Shown: positions 42,426 to 52,412, counted from the first letter of the stretch. The stretch is 64,000 bases of DNA from Paradevosia shaoguanensis (GCF_016801025.1 NZ_CP068983.1:2844501-2908500); one strand, 5' to 3'. The notes: generated from the letters alone by a model not told the origin. Numbers and translations: made by a program.

Positions 42426-42588
42426 CGCTTGGAACCTCTCGGCTGGTATCCCGTCCGTTATGCCCGAACACGTGCCGATCACAACAGGTCAAAAGTGGAC
42501 CGTTTGGTAAAAAAATGTGCGCTGCCTACTTGGAAGGCATGCAATTATTTCCGATAGTCGCCATAAGCAAGCGAGGGATATCCGCCCG
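42426..42588. promoter_or_regulatory. Divergent promoter region of the purine cluster
   Basis: 163 bp between puuE and uraH. An A/T-rich tract (TTTGGTAAAAAAATG, near 42504-42518) and the segment GGCATGCAATTATTTCC stand out against the GC-rich surroundings. No certain operator could be named. Confidence 0.45.
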
Positions 42589-42945
42589 ATGACGACTACG
42601 GGGCGTCTGACGACACACGTTCTCGATACGATGCATGGCAAGCCGGCCGCCGGCATGCGCATCGACCTGTTGATGGTGCATGGTGACCATACCCATCACG
42701 TTCTTTCCACCTTCACCAATTCGGACGGGCGCGTCGACCAGCCGCTCCTCGATGGCGATCGGTTCCATCCCGGCGCGTTCGAACTGAATTTCCATGTCGG
42801 GCAGTATTTCGACCGGCTGGGCGTGTCACCAACGACGCCGTTCCTCGATATCGTGCCGGTGCGGTTCATCATGAGCGAAGAGGCGCACTATCACGTGCCG
42901 CTTCTCGTCTCTCCCTTCGCCTATTCGACCTATCGGGGGAGCTGA
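42589..42945 (+). CDS. uraH: 5-hydroxyisourate hydrolase
   Basis: Transthyretin-related protein of 118 aa that hydrolyses 5-hydroxyisourate to OHCU. The family's conserved histidine and arginine sites are visible (RLTTHVLDTMHGKPAAGMRI), and the protein ends in the hallmark C-terminal YRGS. I chose the ATG at 42589 (MTTTGRLTTHVLD). The xanthine dehydrogenase gene starts 3 nt after the stop, so it is the first gene of the purine operon. Confidence 0.95.
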   Translation: MTTTGRLTTHVLDTMHGKPAAGMRIDLLMVHGDHTHHVLSTFTNSDGRVDQPLLDGDRFHPGAFELNFHVGQYFDRLGVSPTTPFLDIVPVRFIMSEEAHYHVPLLVSPFAYSTYRGS

Positions 42946-42948
42946 GCG

Positions 42949-44412
42949 ATGAACGCGCGCAACTCCATCCGTTTCGTCCTCAATGACGAAGACGTGGCGC
43001 TGAGGGATATCCCCGCCACCCAGACGCTTCTCGACTATCTTCGCCTCGAAAAGGAGCTCAAGGGCTCCAAGGAAGGGTGCGCCGAGGGCGATTGCGGGGC
43101 CTGCACGGTGCTGGTTGGGCGGCTGCGCAATGGCGAGCTCGTCTACGAGACCGTCACGGCGTGCATCACCTTCACGGCCTCGCTCAATGCCACCCATGTG
43201 GTGACCATCGAGCATCTTTCGGCCGCCAACGGCGCGCTGCATCCGGTGCAACAGGCCATGGTCGATTTCCATGGCTCGCAGTGCGGTTTCTGCACACCGG
43301 GCATCGTGATGTCGCTGTACGGCCTCTGGATGCGCAAGCCCGAGCCGACCGTGCCCGAAATCGAGACGGCGCTGCAGGGCAATCTCTGCCGTTGCACGGG
43401 CTATACGCCCATCGTGCGGGCCGGGCAGGCCATCTCCACCTATGGTGCCGTAGGCTCCGATCCGCTGGTTGCGGAACGTGCCGTGATTACCGCGCGGCTG
43501 CAGGCGCTGGCGGATGGCAAACGCGTCGAGGTCGGCGAGGGGCGTAACCGCATCATCATCCCGGCCAGCGTCGATGACCTGGCGGAAGCCTACGCGGCCG
43601 AGCCCGAGGCGACGATCGTCGCCGGCTCTACCGACGTCGGGCTCTGGGTCACCAAGTTCATGCGCGAGATCGGCCCGCTGATCTTCGTCGGGCATCTCGA
43701 CGAACTGCGGGCGATAGAAGCCAGCCAGGGCGGCATCAAGCTCGGAGCGGGCGTGAGCTATACCGATGCGGCGCCGGTCATCGCGCAGTATTTTCCGCAG
43801 CTCGAAGGTTTCTGGAACCGCATTGGCGGCGAGCAGGTGCGCAATGTGGGAACGGTCGGCGGCAACATCGCCAACGGCTCGCCCATCGGCGATACGCCCC
43901 CGCCGCTGATCGTGCTGGGTGCGCATGTCATTCTCCGCAAGGGCAATGTCCGCCGCGAGTTGAAGCTGCGCGATTACTTCATCGCCTATGGCAAGCAGGA
44001 TCGCGAGCCGGGCGAATTCGTCGAAAGCATCACCATTCCGGCGCTGCCCGAGGGCGAGCATTTTGCCGCCTACAAAATTTCCAAGCGCCGCGACGAAGAT
44101 ATTTCGGCGCTCTGCGGCGCTTTTCGCGTTTTCGTCAACGACCTGGGCAATGTCGGCATGGCCCGCATCGCGTTCGGTGGCATGGCCGCCACGCCCAAGC
44201 GGGCGACCAATGTCGAGGAGGCGCTTATCGGGCGGCCCTGGACGATGGACACTGTCGAAGAAGCGGTCCAGGCTTTCGCTCAGGACTATCAACCCATCAC
44301 CGACATGCGCGCTTCGGCCGATTACCGGCTGCTGGCCGCGCAGAACCTCCTCCGGCGCTTCTTCCTTGAAGCTACGGGGCAGGGCGAGCGACTTGAGCGG
44401 GGAGCGGCATGA
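42949..44412 (+). CDS. xdhA: Xanthine dehydrogenase, small (FeS/FAD) subunit
   Basis: Electron-transfer subunit of 487 aa. The N-terminal plant-type [2Fe-2S] domain has Cys44, Cys49 and Cys52 in EGCAEGDCGACTV. The second cluster domain contains GFCTPG and LCRCTGYTP. The FAD-binding domain begins near 195 (IIPASVDDLAEAYAAEPEAT; GGNIANGSPIGDTPP). It passes electrons from the molybdenum centre of XdhB to NAD+. XdhB follows 39 nt downstream. Confidence 0.95.
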   Translation: MNARNSIRFVLNDEDVALRDIPATQTLLDYLRLEKELKGSKEGCAEGDCGACTVLVGRLRNGELVYETVTACITFTASLNATHVVTIEHLSAANGALHPVQQAMVDFHGSQCGFCTPGIVMSLYGLWMRKPEPTVPEIETALQGNLCRCTGYTPIVRAGQAISTYGAVGSDPLVAERAVITARLQALADGKRVEVGEGRNRIIIPASVDDLAEAYAAEPEATIVAGSTDVGLWVTKFMREIGPLIFVGHLDELRAIEASQGGIKLGAGVSYTDAAPVIAQYFPQLEGFWNRIGGEQVRNVGTVGGNIANGSPIGDTPPPLIVLGAHVILRKGNVRRELKLRDYFIAYGKQDREPGEFVESITIPALPEGEHFAAYKISKRRDEDISALCGAFRVFVNDLGNVGMARIAFGGMAATPKRATNVEEALIGRPWTMDTVEEAVQAFAQDYQPITDMRASADYRLLAAQNLLRRFFLEATGQGERLERGAA

Positions 44413-44451
44413 TGCCGGGCTGCCGATGCGGGGCGCTGAAGGGATAGAGCC

Positions 44452-46776
44452 ATGAACAAGCTGGATATCCGCAATACGGGCAAGCTCCACGAATCCACCA
44501 AGCACGATTCCGCGGACAAGCACGTCTCCGGTCGTGCTGAATATATCGACGACATCGTCGAGCCGAGGGGTACGCTCCATGCCTATCTGGGACTTGCCAG
44601 CCGCGCCCATGCCGAGCTGGCGTCGGTCGATCTCGATGCAGTCCGCACTGCGCCGGGTGTCGTCGGCGTACTGACGGCCGCCGATATTCCGGGCGAAAAC
44701 GACATTTCCTCGCCCCACAAGCATGACGACCCCGTCTTTGCCGAGGGCAAGGTCCAGTTCTATGGCCAGCCGATCTTCGCCGTGATCGGCGAGACGCGCG
44801 CTGCGGCGCGCCGGGCGGCCAAGTTGGCAAAAATCGAATATCGCGACCTGCCGGCGCTGCTTTCGATGGAAGCCGCGGTCGAAGCCGGCTCACGCCTCGT
44901 TACCGAACCGCTCAAGCTTGAGCGTGGCGACGTCGAGACCGGCATGGCCACCGCTCCCCGCAAAGTGGAGGGCCGGGTCAAGATCGGCGGCCAGGAGCAC
45001 TTCTACCTCGAAAGCCAGATCGCCTTCGCGCATCCGGGCGAGGACGACGATGTGGTGGTCTATTCCTCCACCCAGCATCCGAGCGAAATCCAGCTCATGG
45101 TGGCCAACGTGCTCGACGTGCCGCAGCACGCGGTCACGGTCAATGTGCGCCGCATGGGCGGCGGGTTCGGCGGCAAGGAAACGCACGGCAATCTCTTTGC
45201 CGTCGTGGCTGCGTTGGCGGCCAAGAAGTTCAACCGCGCCGTCAAGCTGCGGCCGGACCGCGATGACGACATGGTCATCACCGGCAAACGCCACGATTTC
45301 ATGGTCGACTATGAAATCGGCTTCGACGACGACGGCCGCATCCAGGCGGTCAAGGCGACGTATGCGGCGCGAGGTGGCTTCTCGGCGGACCTTTCGGGGC
45401 CCGTGACGGATCGCGCGCTCTTCCACTGCGACAATGCCTATTGGTATCCGGCGGTGCGGGTGAACTCGCTGCCGCTCTACACCAACACGGTTTCGAACAC
45501 CGCTTTCCGCGGTTTCGGCGGCCCGCAGGGGTTGATCGCGGCCGAGCGCTGGATCGAAGATATCGCCTATGCGCTGGGCAAGGACCCGCTCGAAATCCGC
45601 AAGGCCAATTTCTACGGCGTCGAGAGCGATAACGTCACGCCCTACCACCAGACGGTGGAAGACAACATCATCCACAAGATCGTCGAGGATATCGAAACGT
45701 CCTCGGACTATCAGGCGCGCCGCAAGGCGGTGCTGGAGTTCAACCGCACCAGCCGTGTCCTCAAGAAGGGTATCGCGTTGACGCCGGTCAAGTTCGGCAT
45801 CTCCTTCACCGCCACCTGGTACAATCAGGCCGGCGCACTGGTTCATGTCTACCGCGACGGGTCGATCCATCTCAGCCATGGCGGCACGGAGATGGGCCAG
45901 GGGCTGCACATCAAGGTCGCCCAAGTCCTGGCCGACGCGTTCGGGGTGCCGGTGGATCGGGTCAAGATCAACGCCACCACGACGGGCAAGGTGCCCAATA
46001 CCTCGGCCACTGCCGCGTCCTCCGGCACCGACCTCAATGCAATGGCCGCGCTTGACGGTGCCAACCAGATCAAGGAACGGCTCCTGGCGCATGCGGCCGA
46101 GAAATTCGGTGTGAACCGCGAACAGGTGCTCTGGGATGCCGGTGGCGTTCGCGCCGGTGACAACTTCCTCGCCTTCGATGAGGTGATTGCCTCAGCCTAT
46201 CTCGCCCGCGTCCAGCTCTCGGCGGCAGGGTTCTACAAGACTCCCAAGATCCACTGGGATCGCTCGACCGGTCGCGGCCGCCCGTTCTACTACTATGCCT
46301 ACGGCGCGGCCGTTTCCGAAGTCACTATCGATACGCTCACTGGCGAGTTCCAGGTGGATCGCGCCGATGTGCTCGAGGACGTGGGCCGCTCGCTCAACCC
46401 GGCCATCGATATCGGCCAGGTCGAAGGCGGTTTTATCCAGGGCATGGGCTGGCTCACGACCGAAGAGCTGGTGTGGGACGCCAAGGGCGAGCTGCGCACG
46501 CATGCGCCCTCGACCTACAAGATTCCGCTGGCTTCCGACGTGCCGCCGATCTTCAACGTGCGCCTGGCGGAATGGTCGGTTAATCGCGAGCCGGCCGTGG
46601 GGCGCTCGAAGGCCATCGGTGAGCCTCCGCTTTGCCTCGCCATGTCGGTGGTGGAAGCCATTTCGATGGCGGTGGCGAGTGTCGCCGATTACAAGATCGC
46701 ACCGCGCCTCGACATGCCTGCTACGCCCGAGCGCATCCTGATGGGTGTCGAGCGGATGCGGAAGGCGGCGAAATGA
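44452..46776 (+). CDS. xdhB: Xanthine dehydrogenase, large (molybdopterin) subunit
   Basis: Catalytic subunit of 774 aa oxidising hypoxanthine and xanthine to urate. Molybdopterin-binding motifs are clear: MGGGFGGKETH (about 237), AFRGFGGPQ (about 351), GTEMGQGLHIKV (about 480) and the catalytic glutamate in AIGEPPLCLAMS near the C-terminus. Activity depends on XdhC, encoded 36 nt downstream, for insertion of the sulfurated cofactor. Confidence 0.95.
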   Translation: MNKLDIRNTGKLHESTKHDSADKHVSGRAEYIDDIVEPRGTLHAYLGLASRAHAELASVDLDAVRTAPGVVGVLTAADIPGENDISSPHKHDDPVFAEGKVQFYGQPIFAVIGETRAAARRAAKLAKIEYRDLPALLSMEAAVEAGSRLVTEPLKLERGDVETGMATAPRKVEGRVKIGGQEHFYLESQIAFAHPGEDDDVVVYSSTQHPSEIQLMVANVLDVPQHAVTVNVRRMGGGFGGKETHGNLFAVVAALAAKKFNRAVKLRPDRDDDMVITGKRHDFMVDYEIGFDDDGRIQAVKATYAARGGFSADLSGPVTDRALFHCDNAYWYPAVRVNSLPLYTNTVSNTAFRGFGGPQGLIAAERWIEDIAYALGKDPLEIRKANFYGVESDNVTPYHQTVEDNIIHKIVEDIETSSDYQARRKAVLEFNRTSRVLKKGIALTPVKFGISFTATWYNQAGALVHVYRDGSIHLSHGGTEMGQGLHIKVAQVLADAFGVPVDRVKINATTTGKVPNTSATAASSGTDLNAMAALDGANQIKERLLAHAAEKFGVNREQVLWDAGGVRAGDNFLAFDEVIASAYLARVQLSAAGFYKTPKIHWDRSTGRGRPFYYYAYGAAVSEVTIDTLTGEFQVDRADVLEDVGRSLNPAIDIGQVEGGFIQGMGWLTTEELVWDAKGELRTHAPSTYKIPLASDVPPIFNVRLAEWSVNREPAVGRSKAIGEPPLCLAMSVVEAISMAVASVADYKIAPRLDMPATPERILMGVERMRKAAK

Positions 46777-46812
46777 GCGCGCCTGGCTCACCCCCACGGG
46801 CCGGGGGCTAGC

Positions 46813-47676
46813 ATGACGCTACGTGCGCCGGACATCGCGAGCTTTCTGTCACGCGAGCCCGTCGCCATCTGCGCCGAACTTCTCGTCGTGCGCGGCTCCT
46901 CGCCGCGCGAGGCCGGCGCCTTCATGCTCATCTCGCCCACCGGTATCCTCGGTACGATCGGTGGTGGTGCCCTTGAACATCTGGTGATCGATCGCGCGCG
47001 TAAAGTAATGGCCGAAGGCCTTCCGCCCGGTACGCTCGATATTCCGCTCGGCCCCGAAATCGGCCAATGCTGCGGTGGTCGCGTGGAGGTCGGGCTTTTC
47101 GTCGTCGACGAAGCCAAGGCTGCCGAACTCGCCTCTCGCGCCGAGGCTGAGGATGCTTCACGGCCACATGTATTCATCTTCGGGGCCGGCAATGTCGGCC
47201 ATGCGCTGGCGCTGGCGCTTTCACCGCTTCCGGTCAAGGTCCGCGTCATCGACACCCGCCCCGAGGCGCTTGTGGGGCTTCCGGTCAACGTCTCCGGTGT
47301 CGCCACGGCCTTACCCGAAGCGCAGGTGCGCTCGGCGCCGCAGGGCACGAGCTATGTCATTCTCACTCATGATCACGCGCTCGACTTTCTCATCGCCGGG
47401 GAGGCGTTGCGGCGCGAGGATGCACCTTACGTCGGCATGGTCGGCTCGCGCACCAAGCGCGCCCGGTTCCGGACGTGGTTCCTCGCCGAGGGTGGGGATG
47501 AGGCTAGTCTCGACCGGCTGGTTCTGCCTATCGGGGCGCAAGGTCTTGGGGACAAACGCCCCGAGGTGATTGCGGCACTGGCGGCAGCTGAGATTTTGAT
47601 ACACATTGGCAACCGGGAAGCAGTTCTGCGTGCGCGGCGGGCCAAAGCGAATTTGGGGGTCGCCTTTGGAAGTTAG
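46813..47676 (+). CDS. xdhC: Xanthine dehydrogenase accessory protein XdhC
   Basis: Cofactor-insertion protein of 287 aa. The N-terminal XdhC/CoxI domain (VRGSSPREAGAFMLISPTG; GTIGGGALEHLVIDRA; LGPEIGQCCGGRVEVG with its cysteines) is followed by a Rossmann-like domain (VFIFGAGNVGHALALALSPL). It loads and sulfurates molybdopterin for XdhB. It overlaps the importer ATPase gene by 11 nt. Confidence 0.94.
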   Translation: MTLRAPDIASFLSREPVAICAELLVVRGSSPREAGAFMLISPTGILGTIGGGALEHLVIDRARKVMAEGLPPGTLDIPLGPEIGQCCGGRVEVGLFVVDEAKAAELASRAEAEDASRPHVFIFGAGNVGHALALALSPLPVKVRVIDTRPEALVGLPVNVSGVATALPEAQVRSAPQGTSYVILTHDHALDFLIAGEALRREDAPYVGMVGSRTKRARFRTWFLAEGGDEASLDRLVLPIGAQGLGDKRPEVIAALAAAEILIHIGNREAVLRARRAKANLGVAFGS

Positions 47677-49231
47677 AGCGCCGCTGCGTCTGGAACTCGC
47701 CGGAATTACCAAGCAATTCCCCGGCGTCCTGGCCAACGACCATGTCAGTTTCGGTGTGAAGCCCGGCGAGATACACGCGCTCCTGGGCGAGAACGGCGCG
47801 GGCAAGTCGACGCTGGTCAAGATGATCTACGGCATCATGCAGCCCGATGCCGGCGAAATCCGCTGGAATGGCGCAGCCACGATCATCCCCAACCCGAAAT
47901 TTGCTCGCAAGCTCGGCATCGGCATGGTGTTCCAGCACTTCTCGCTGTTCGAGGCGATGACGGTGCTGGAGAATATCGCGCTGGGCATGGATGGCAGCGT
48001 TCCGGCCCGCACGCTCGAGGCCAAGGTGCGTGAGGTCATGGCGAGCTATGACCTCAAGCTCGATCCGCATCGGGTGGTGTCGACGCTCTCTGTGGGCGAG
48101 CGACAGCGTATCGAGATCGTGCGCGCACTCCTGCTCAATCCGAGCCTGCTCATCATGGACGAGCCGACTTCGGTGCTGACGCCGCAGGAAGTCGATGCGC
48201 TCTTCGAGGTGCTCCGAAAGCTTGCTTCGGAAGGCTGCTCGATCCTCTACATTTCCCACAAGCTCCACGAGATCAAGGCGCTCTGCGACACTGCCACGAT
48301 CCTGCGTGGCGGCAAGGTGGTCGATACGATCGATCCTAAGGTCGAAACCTCCCGCTCCATGGCCGAGAAGATGATCGGCGCCGGCCTCAAGGATATCGTC
48401 AAGCCCAAGGGGCGCGCGTTCGGCGAAGCCAAGCTCGTGGTGGATCGGCTGTCGATGGCGCCCGAGGGGCAGTTCGGCATGGCGCTCGACGAAGTCAGCT
48501 TCGCGGTCCGCGCCGGCGAGATCTTCGGCATAGCAGGCGTCGCTGGCAACGGGCAGAACCTTCTCCTCGATGCGTTGAGCGGGGAATTGATGGCTGCGGA
48601 AGGCGGCACCATCGCGCTCGACGGCAAGACCGTTGGCAATCTCGATACCAATGCGCGGCGCAAGCAGGGGCTCTGCGCCGTACCGGAGGAGCGCAATGGC
48701 CATGCGGCCGTGGGCGACTTTACGCTGGCTGACAACACTGTCCTCACGGCGCGCAATCGCCTCGGCATGGTCACCGCCGGGCTCATTCGCGCTGGAGCGG
48801 CCAGGACCTATACCGGCGAGGTTATCGTCTCCTTTGCCGTCAAGGCGCTGGGGCCGGGAGCTACCGCGGGCTCGCTTTCGGGCGGGAATCTGCAGAAATA
48901 CATCATGGGCCGCGAGATCCTGCAGAAACCGTCGGTCTTCGTCGTGAGCCAACCCACATGGGGCGTGGATGCCGGCGCGGCCGCCGCAATCCATCAGGCC
49001 ATAGTCGACCTGGCGGCATCGGGATCGGCAATCGTCGTCATCTCGCAGGACCTCGACGAACTGCTGACGCTGTGCGACACGCTGGCCGTGATAAACGAGG
49101 GGCGACTCTCCCATCCGCTCAAGGTTGGCGAGGCGTCGGTGGAGGAAATCGGTCTGCTCATGGGCGGGGTCCATGGCACGGCCGAGCAGGTGCATATCGC
49201 GCCGGGGGGCGAAGTTGCAGTTCAGGCTTGA
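47666..49231 (+). CDS. BMP-type ABC importer ATPase, two NBDs
   Basis: ATPase of 521 aa with two nucleotide-binding domains, as in nucleoside and ribose importers. NBD1: GENGAGKST, LSVGERQR, LLIMDEPTS. NBD2: degenerate Walker A GVAGNGQN, signature SGGNLQK, degenerate Walker B VVSQPTWGVD. A TTG start at 47666 (GGGGG upstream) is chosen: it gives MEVRAPLRLELAGITKQF and overlaps xdhC; a TTG at 47606 would add 20 poorly conserved residues. Its place in the xdh operon suggests purine base or nucleoside uptake. Confidence 0.9.
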   Translation: MEVRAPLRLELAGITKQFPGVLANDHVSFGVKPGEIHALLGENGAGKSTLVKMIYGIMQPDAGEIRWNGAATIIPNPKFARKLGIGMVFQHFSLFEAMTVLENIALGMDGSVPARTLEAKVREVMASYDLKLDPHRVVSTLSVGERQRIEIVRALLLNPSLLIMDEPTSVLTPQEVDALFEVLRKLASEGCSILYISHKLHEIKALCDTATILRGGKVVDTIDPKVETSRSMAEKMIGAGLKDIVKPKGRAFGEAKLVVDRLSMAPEGQFGMALDEVSFAVRAGEIFGIAGVAGNGQNLLLDALSGELMAAEGGTIALDGKTVGNLDTNARRKQGLCAVPEERNGHAAVGDFTLADNTVLTARNRLGMVTAGLIRAGAARTYTGEVIVSFAVKALGPGATAGSLSGGNLQKYIMGREILQKPSVFVVSQPTWGVDAGAAAAIHQAIVDLAASGSAIVVISQDLDELLTLCDTLAVINEGRLSHPLKVGEASVEEIGLLMGGVHGTAEQVHIAPGGEVAVQA

Positions 49232-50297
49232 GAAACGGCTCCAACCCAGCCGCTTCATGCTCTATGCTACGCCGGTGGCAGCGGTGATCCTGACCATGGT
49301 CGTGGGGGCCATCGTCTTCTCGCTGCTCGGCTATAACGGGCTGGGCGCGGTGCGCGAGATCTTCCTCACCCCGCTTACAAATCCCTATAAGTGGCAAGAC
49401 CTTGCGGTCAAATCCGCCCCGCTCATCATCATCGCAGTGGGCCTCGCCATCGGCTATCGCGCCAATGTCTGGAACATCGGTGCCGAGGGGCAATATGTCG
49501 TCGGCGGGCTGGCTGGAACCGGCGTTGCGCTGGCGACCTACGACATGTCCGGTCCCTGGATCCTGCCATTGATGATCCTCGCAGGCATGTTGGGCGGTAT
49601 GGCCTGGGTGGCGGTGCCGGCATTGCTGCGCACGCGGCTCAAGGTCAACGAAATCCTGACCACGCTGATGCTGACCTACGTCTCCATCCAGCTTCTCAAC
49701 TACCTGGTCTCCGGTCCCTGGAAGAACCCGATGGGCATGGGCCAGCTCCAGACCAAGATGTTCACGGCCGACCAGTCGCTGCCCTACATCATCCCGGGCA
49801 CGATCGTGCAGTTGGGCACGCCGATCGCGATCCTCGTGGCGGTGGTAGCCTGGTTCGTGATGTCCCGTTCGGTCTTCGGCTTTGAAGTGCGTACGGTCGG
49901 TGCTGCGCCGCATGCGGCGCGCTATGCGGGGTTCTCGGCCAACCGGACGATCTGGGTGGCTCTGCTCATCAGCGGCGGCCTTGCCGGTCTGGCAGGCGTG
50001 CTCGAAGCTGCGGGGCCGTTCGGGCGGATGGTGCCGCAGTTTCCCACCAATTACGGCTTCACTGCCATTATCGTCGCCTTCCTTGGCCGCCTGCACCCGC
50101 TGGGCATCATCCTCTCCGGCCTCGTCATCTCGATTTCCTTCGTCGGCGGCGAGGTGGCGCAGACGACCATCGGGTTGCCCAATGCGGCGGTCGGCATCTT
50201 CCAGGCGTTGATGCTCTTCTTCATCCTCGCTTCCGATATCTTCGTGCGCTACCGCATCAAGCGGGTCGTGCCGCAGGCCGTGGAGAGCGCGGCATGA
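49215..50297 (+). CDS. BMP-type ABC importer permease 1
   Basis: Inner-membrane permease of 360 aa, branched-chain/ribose/nucleoside type, with 8-10 hydrophobic helices. Conserved region AIGYRANVWNIGAEGQYVVG lies near residues 77-96, and NEILTTLMLTYVSIQLLNYL near the middle. A TTG start at 49215, within the ATPase gene (17-nt overlap) and behind GGGGGGCGAAG, gives MQFRLEKRLQPSR. The second permease overlaps by 4 nt. Confidence 0.9.
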   Translation: MQFRLEKRLQPSRFMLYATPVAAVILTMVVGAIVFSLLGYNGLGAVREIFLTPLTNPYKWQDLAVKSAPLIIIAVGLAIGYRANVWNIGAEGQYVVGGLAGTGVALATYDMSGPWILPLMILAGMLGGMAWVAVPALLRTRLKVNEILTTLMLTYVSIQLLNYLVSGPWKNPMGMGQLQTKMFTADQSLPYIIPGTIVQLGTPIAILVAVVAWFVMSRSVFGFEVRTVGAAPHAARYAGFSANRTIWVALLISGGLAGLAGVLEAAGPFGRMVPQFPTNYGFTAIIVAFLGRLHPLGIILSGLVISISFVGGEVAQTTIGLPNAAVGIFQALMLFFILASDIFVRYRIKRVVPQAVESAA

Positions 50298-51223
50298 GCG
50301 GGGAACTCGTCATTGCCATCATCATCACGGTGGTGGGTGCGGCAACGCCGCTTCTCCTCGCCGCGCTTGGCGAACTGGTAGTGGAAAAGAGCGGCGTCCT
50401 GAACCTCGGCGTCGAGGGCATGATGCTGTCGGGTGCCGTGGTGGCGTTCGCGGTGACCTACACCACGGGCAGCCCATGGCTCGGCGTACTGGCCGCCGCC
50501 TTTGCGGGTGCCGCGGTCTCGATGATCTTCGGCTTCCTCACCCTGTCACTCTCCTCCAACCAGGTGGCGACGGGCCTGGCGCTCACGATCTTCGGTACAG
50601 GTTTTTCTGCGCTCTTCGGCCAGCCCTATACCGGCAAGCCGCTCGAGCCCTTCCGCTCCGTCTTTCCGGGTTGGCTCGCCAACGATCCCTTCTGGAAGGT
50701 GATCTTCGGCTACAGCCCCCTGGTCTATTTCTCGTTGATTATGGTGGCGGTCGTCGCCTGGTTTCTCAACCGCACGCGCTCGGGGCTTATCCTGCGCGCC
50801 GTTGGCGAGAACGATATGTCGGCTCATTCGATCGGGTATTCGGTCATTGGCGTGCGCTATGCGGCGGTCGCCTTCGGTGGCGCCATGGCCGGCATTGCCG
50901 GTTCGTGCTTTCCGTTGCTGCTTACCCCGCAATGGGTTGAACGCCTTACCGCCGGACGCGGTTGGATTGCGCTGGCGCTGGTCGTGTTCGCGGCCTGGCG
51001 ACCATACCGGCTGCTCCTGGGCGCCTATCTCTTCGGCCTCATCGCCACGATCGAGCTCTATGCCAAGGCGGCGGGCGGTTCGTTCAAGATCATTCCATCC
51101 GAGGTCTGGGCCTCCATGCCCTACCTCGCCACCATTCTTGTGCTGGTTCTCATTTCGCTGCGGCGCAATGGCAGCTCAAGTGCTCCGGCCTGTCTCGGCA
51201 AGCCGTTTATACCGACTAACTAA
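50294..51223 (+). CDS. BMP-type ABC importer permease 2
   Basis: Second permease of 309 aa (ATPLLLAALGELVVEKSGVL; NLGVEGMMLSGAVVAFAVTY), with the NLGVEGMM motif typical of the nucleoside importer family. It shares an ATGA overlap with permease 1. The binding-protein gene follows after 57 nt. The last 20 residues (SSSAPACLGKPFIPTN) look like an unstructured tail. Confidence 0.92.
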   Translation: MSGELVIAIIITVVGAATPLLLAALGELVVEKSGVLNLGVEGMMLSGAVVAFAVTYTTGSPWLGVLAAAFAGAAVSMIFGFLTLSLSSNQVATGLALTIFGTGFSALFGQPYTGKPLEPFRSVFPGWLANDPFWKVIFGYSPLVYFSLIMVAVVAWFLNRTRSGLILRAVGENDMSAHSIGYSVIGVRYAAVAFGGAMAGIAGSCFPLLLTPQWVERLTAGRGWIALALVVFAAWRPYRLLLGAYLFGLIATIELYAKAAGGSFKIIPSEVWASMPYLATILVLVLISLRRNGSSSAPACLGKPFIPTN

Positions 51224-51280
51224 CGGCCCGGGGGAACGAGGGCCGCAGTGTTAACAAGGGTTACCAGGAGAAACGCACTA

Positions 51281-52363
51281 ATGACCATTCTGACGCGTCG
51301 TAACGTATTGAAGGCCGGCGCCGCCGCCGCTGCCCTTCCGCTCATCGGCATTCCGCGCGCCTTCGCGCAGGAAAAGCTCAAGGTCGGTTTCGTGCTGATC
51401 GGCTCGCCCGACGACAATGGCTGGAACTTCGGCCACGACCAGGGCCGCAAGAAGATGCTCGATGCCCTGGGCGACAAGGTCGAGACCACTGTCGTCACCA
51501 ATGTGGCCGAAGGCCCGGACAGCGAGCGCGTGTTCCGTGAGCTGGCCCAGCAGGGCCACAAGCTCATCTACGCCACCTCGTTCGGCTACGGCGACTATGT
51601 GCACAAGGTCGCCAAGCAGTTCCCGGACGTGAAGTTCGAATGGGCCACTGGCAACCAGACCGCGCCGAACCTTTCGACCTACAACGCCCGCTTCCATGAA
51701 GGCCGGGCCGTTATCGGCACGATTGCGGGTCTCATGACCAAGTCCAACATCGGCGCCTATATCGGTTCCTTCCCGGTGCCGGAAGTGCGCATGGGCATCA
51801 ATGCCTTCGCCATCGCCGCCCGCAAGGTGAACCCGCAGTTCACCCTCAAGGTCGTCTATGTCGATTCCTGGTTCGATCCGGCCAAGGAAGCTGACGCGGC
51901 CCGCGCGCTGATCGACCAGGGCGTCGACATCATCACCCAGCACACCGACGGTCCGGCGGCCCTGCAGGTTGCCGAAGAGCGCGGCATCGTGGGCGGGTTC
52001 GGGCAGGGCGCCGACATGAGCGCCTTTGCTCCCAATGCCCACCTCACCGCCATCATCGACAATTGGGGCCCGCACTACATCAAGTCTGTGCAGTCGGTCC
52101 TCGATGGCACCTGGGTCGAAAGCTCGGTGTGGGATGGCATTGCCTCGGGCGAAGTCGAGATCGGGCCCTTCAACAAGAAGATCCCGGCCGACGTCGTCGC
52201 CAAGGCTGAGGAGGTCAAGAAGGCCATCGCCGACGGCTCCCTCCACCCCTTCGCCGGACCGCTCAAGGACAATACCGGCGCCGAACGCGTCGCGGCAGGC
52301 GACGTGATCGATGACGGTGAATTCTGGGCTGTCGACTGGTACGTCGAAGGCGTGCAGGCGTAA
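51281..52363 (+). CDS. BMP-family substrate-binding protein of the purine importer
   Basis: Periplasmic binding protein of 360 aa. An N-terminal Tat-type leader (LTRRNVLKAGAAAAALPLI) ends near AFAQ. The BMP/PnrA-like domain shows KVGFVLIGSPDDNGWNFGHD and GRAVIGTIAGLMTKSNIGAY. BMP proteins bind nucleosides; related ones in purine clusters are proposed to bind purine bases. An ATG with AGGAG 11 nt upstream. The gene order ATPase-permease-permease-SBP within a xanthine operon supports a xanthine, urate or nucleoside ligand. Confidence 0.9.
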   Translation: MTILTRRNVLKAGAAAAALPLIGIPRAFAQEKLKVGFVLIGSPDDNGWNFGHDQGRKKMLDALGDKVETTVVTNVAEGPDSERVFRELAQQGHKLIYATSFGYGDYVHKVAKQFPDVKFEWATGNQTAPNLSTYNARFHEGRAVIGTIAGLMTKSNIGAYIGSFPVPEVRMGINAFAIAARKVNPQFTLKVVYVDSWFDPAKEADAARALIDQGVDIITQHTDGPAALQVAEERGIVGGFGQGADMSAFAPNAHLTAIIDNWGPHYIKSVQSVLDGTWVESSVWDGIASGEVEIGPFNKKIPADVVAKAEEVKKAIADGSLHPFAGPLKDNTGAERVAAGDVIDDGEFWAVDWYVEGVQA

Positions 52364-52412
52364 GGGACGGGCGCGAGTGTAGCTTGCCGCCACACTCCGC
52401 CACACCCACGGA

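Noticed and set aside
42500-42560. Operator for a PecS/HucR-type urate regulator in the divergent purine promoter
   Set aside because: I could not find a convincing palindrome; the A-rich tract is all that stands out.
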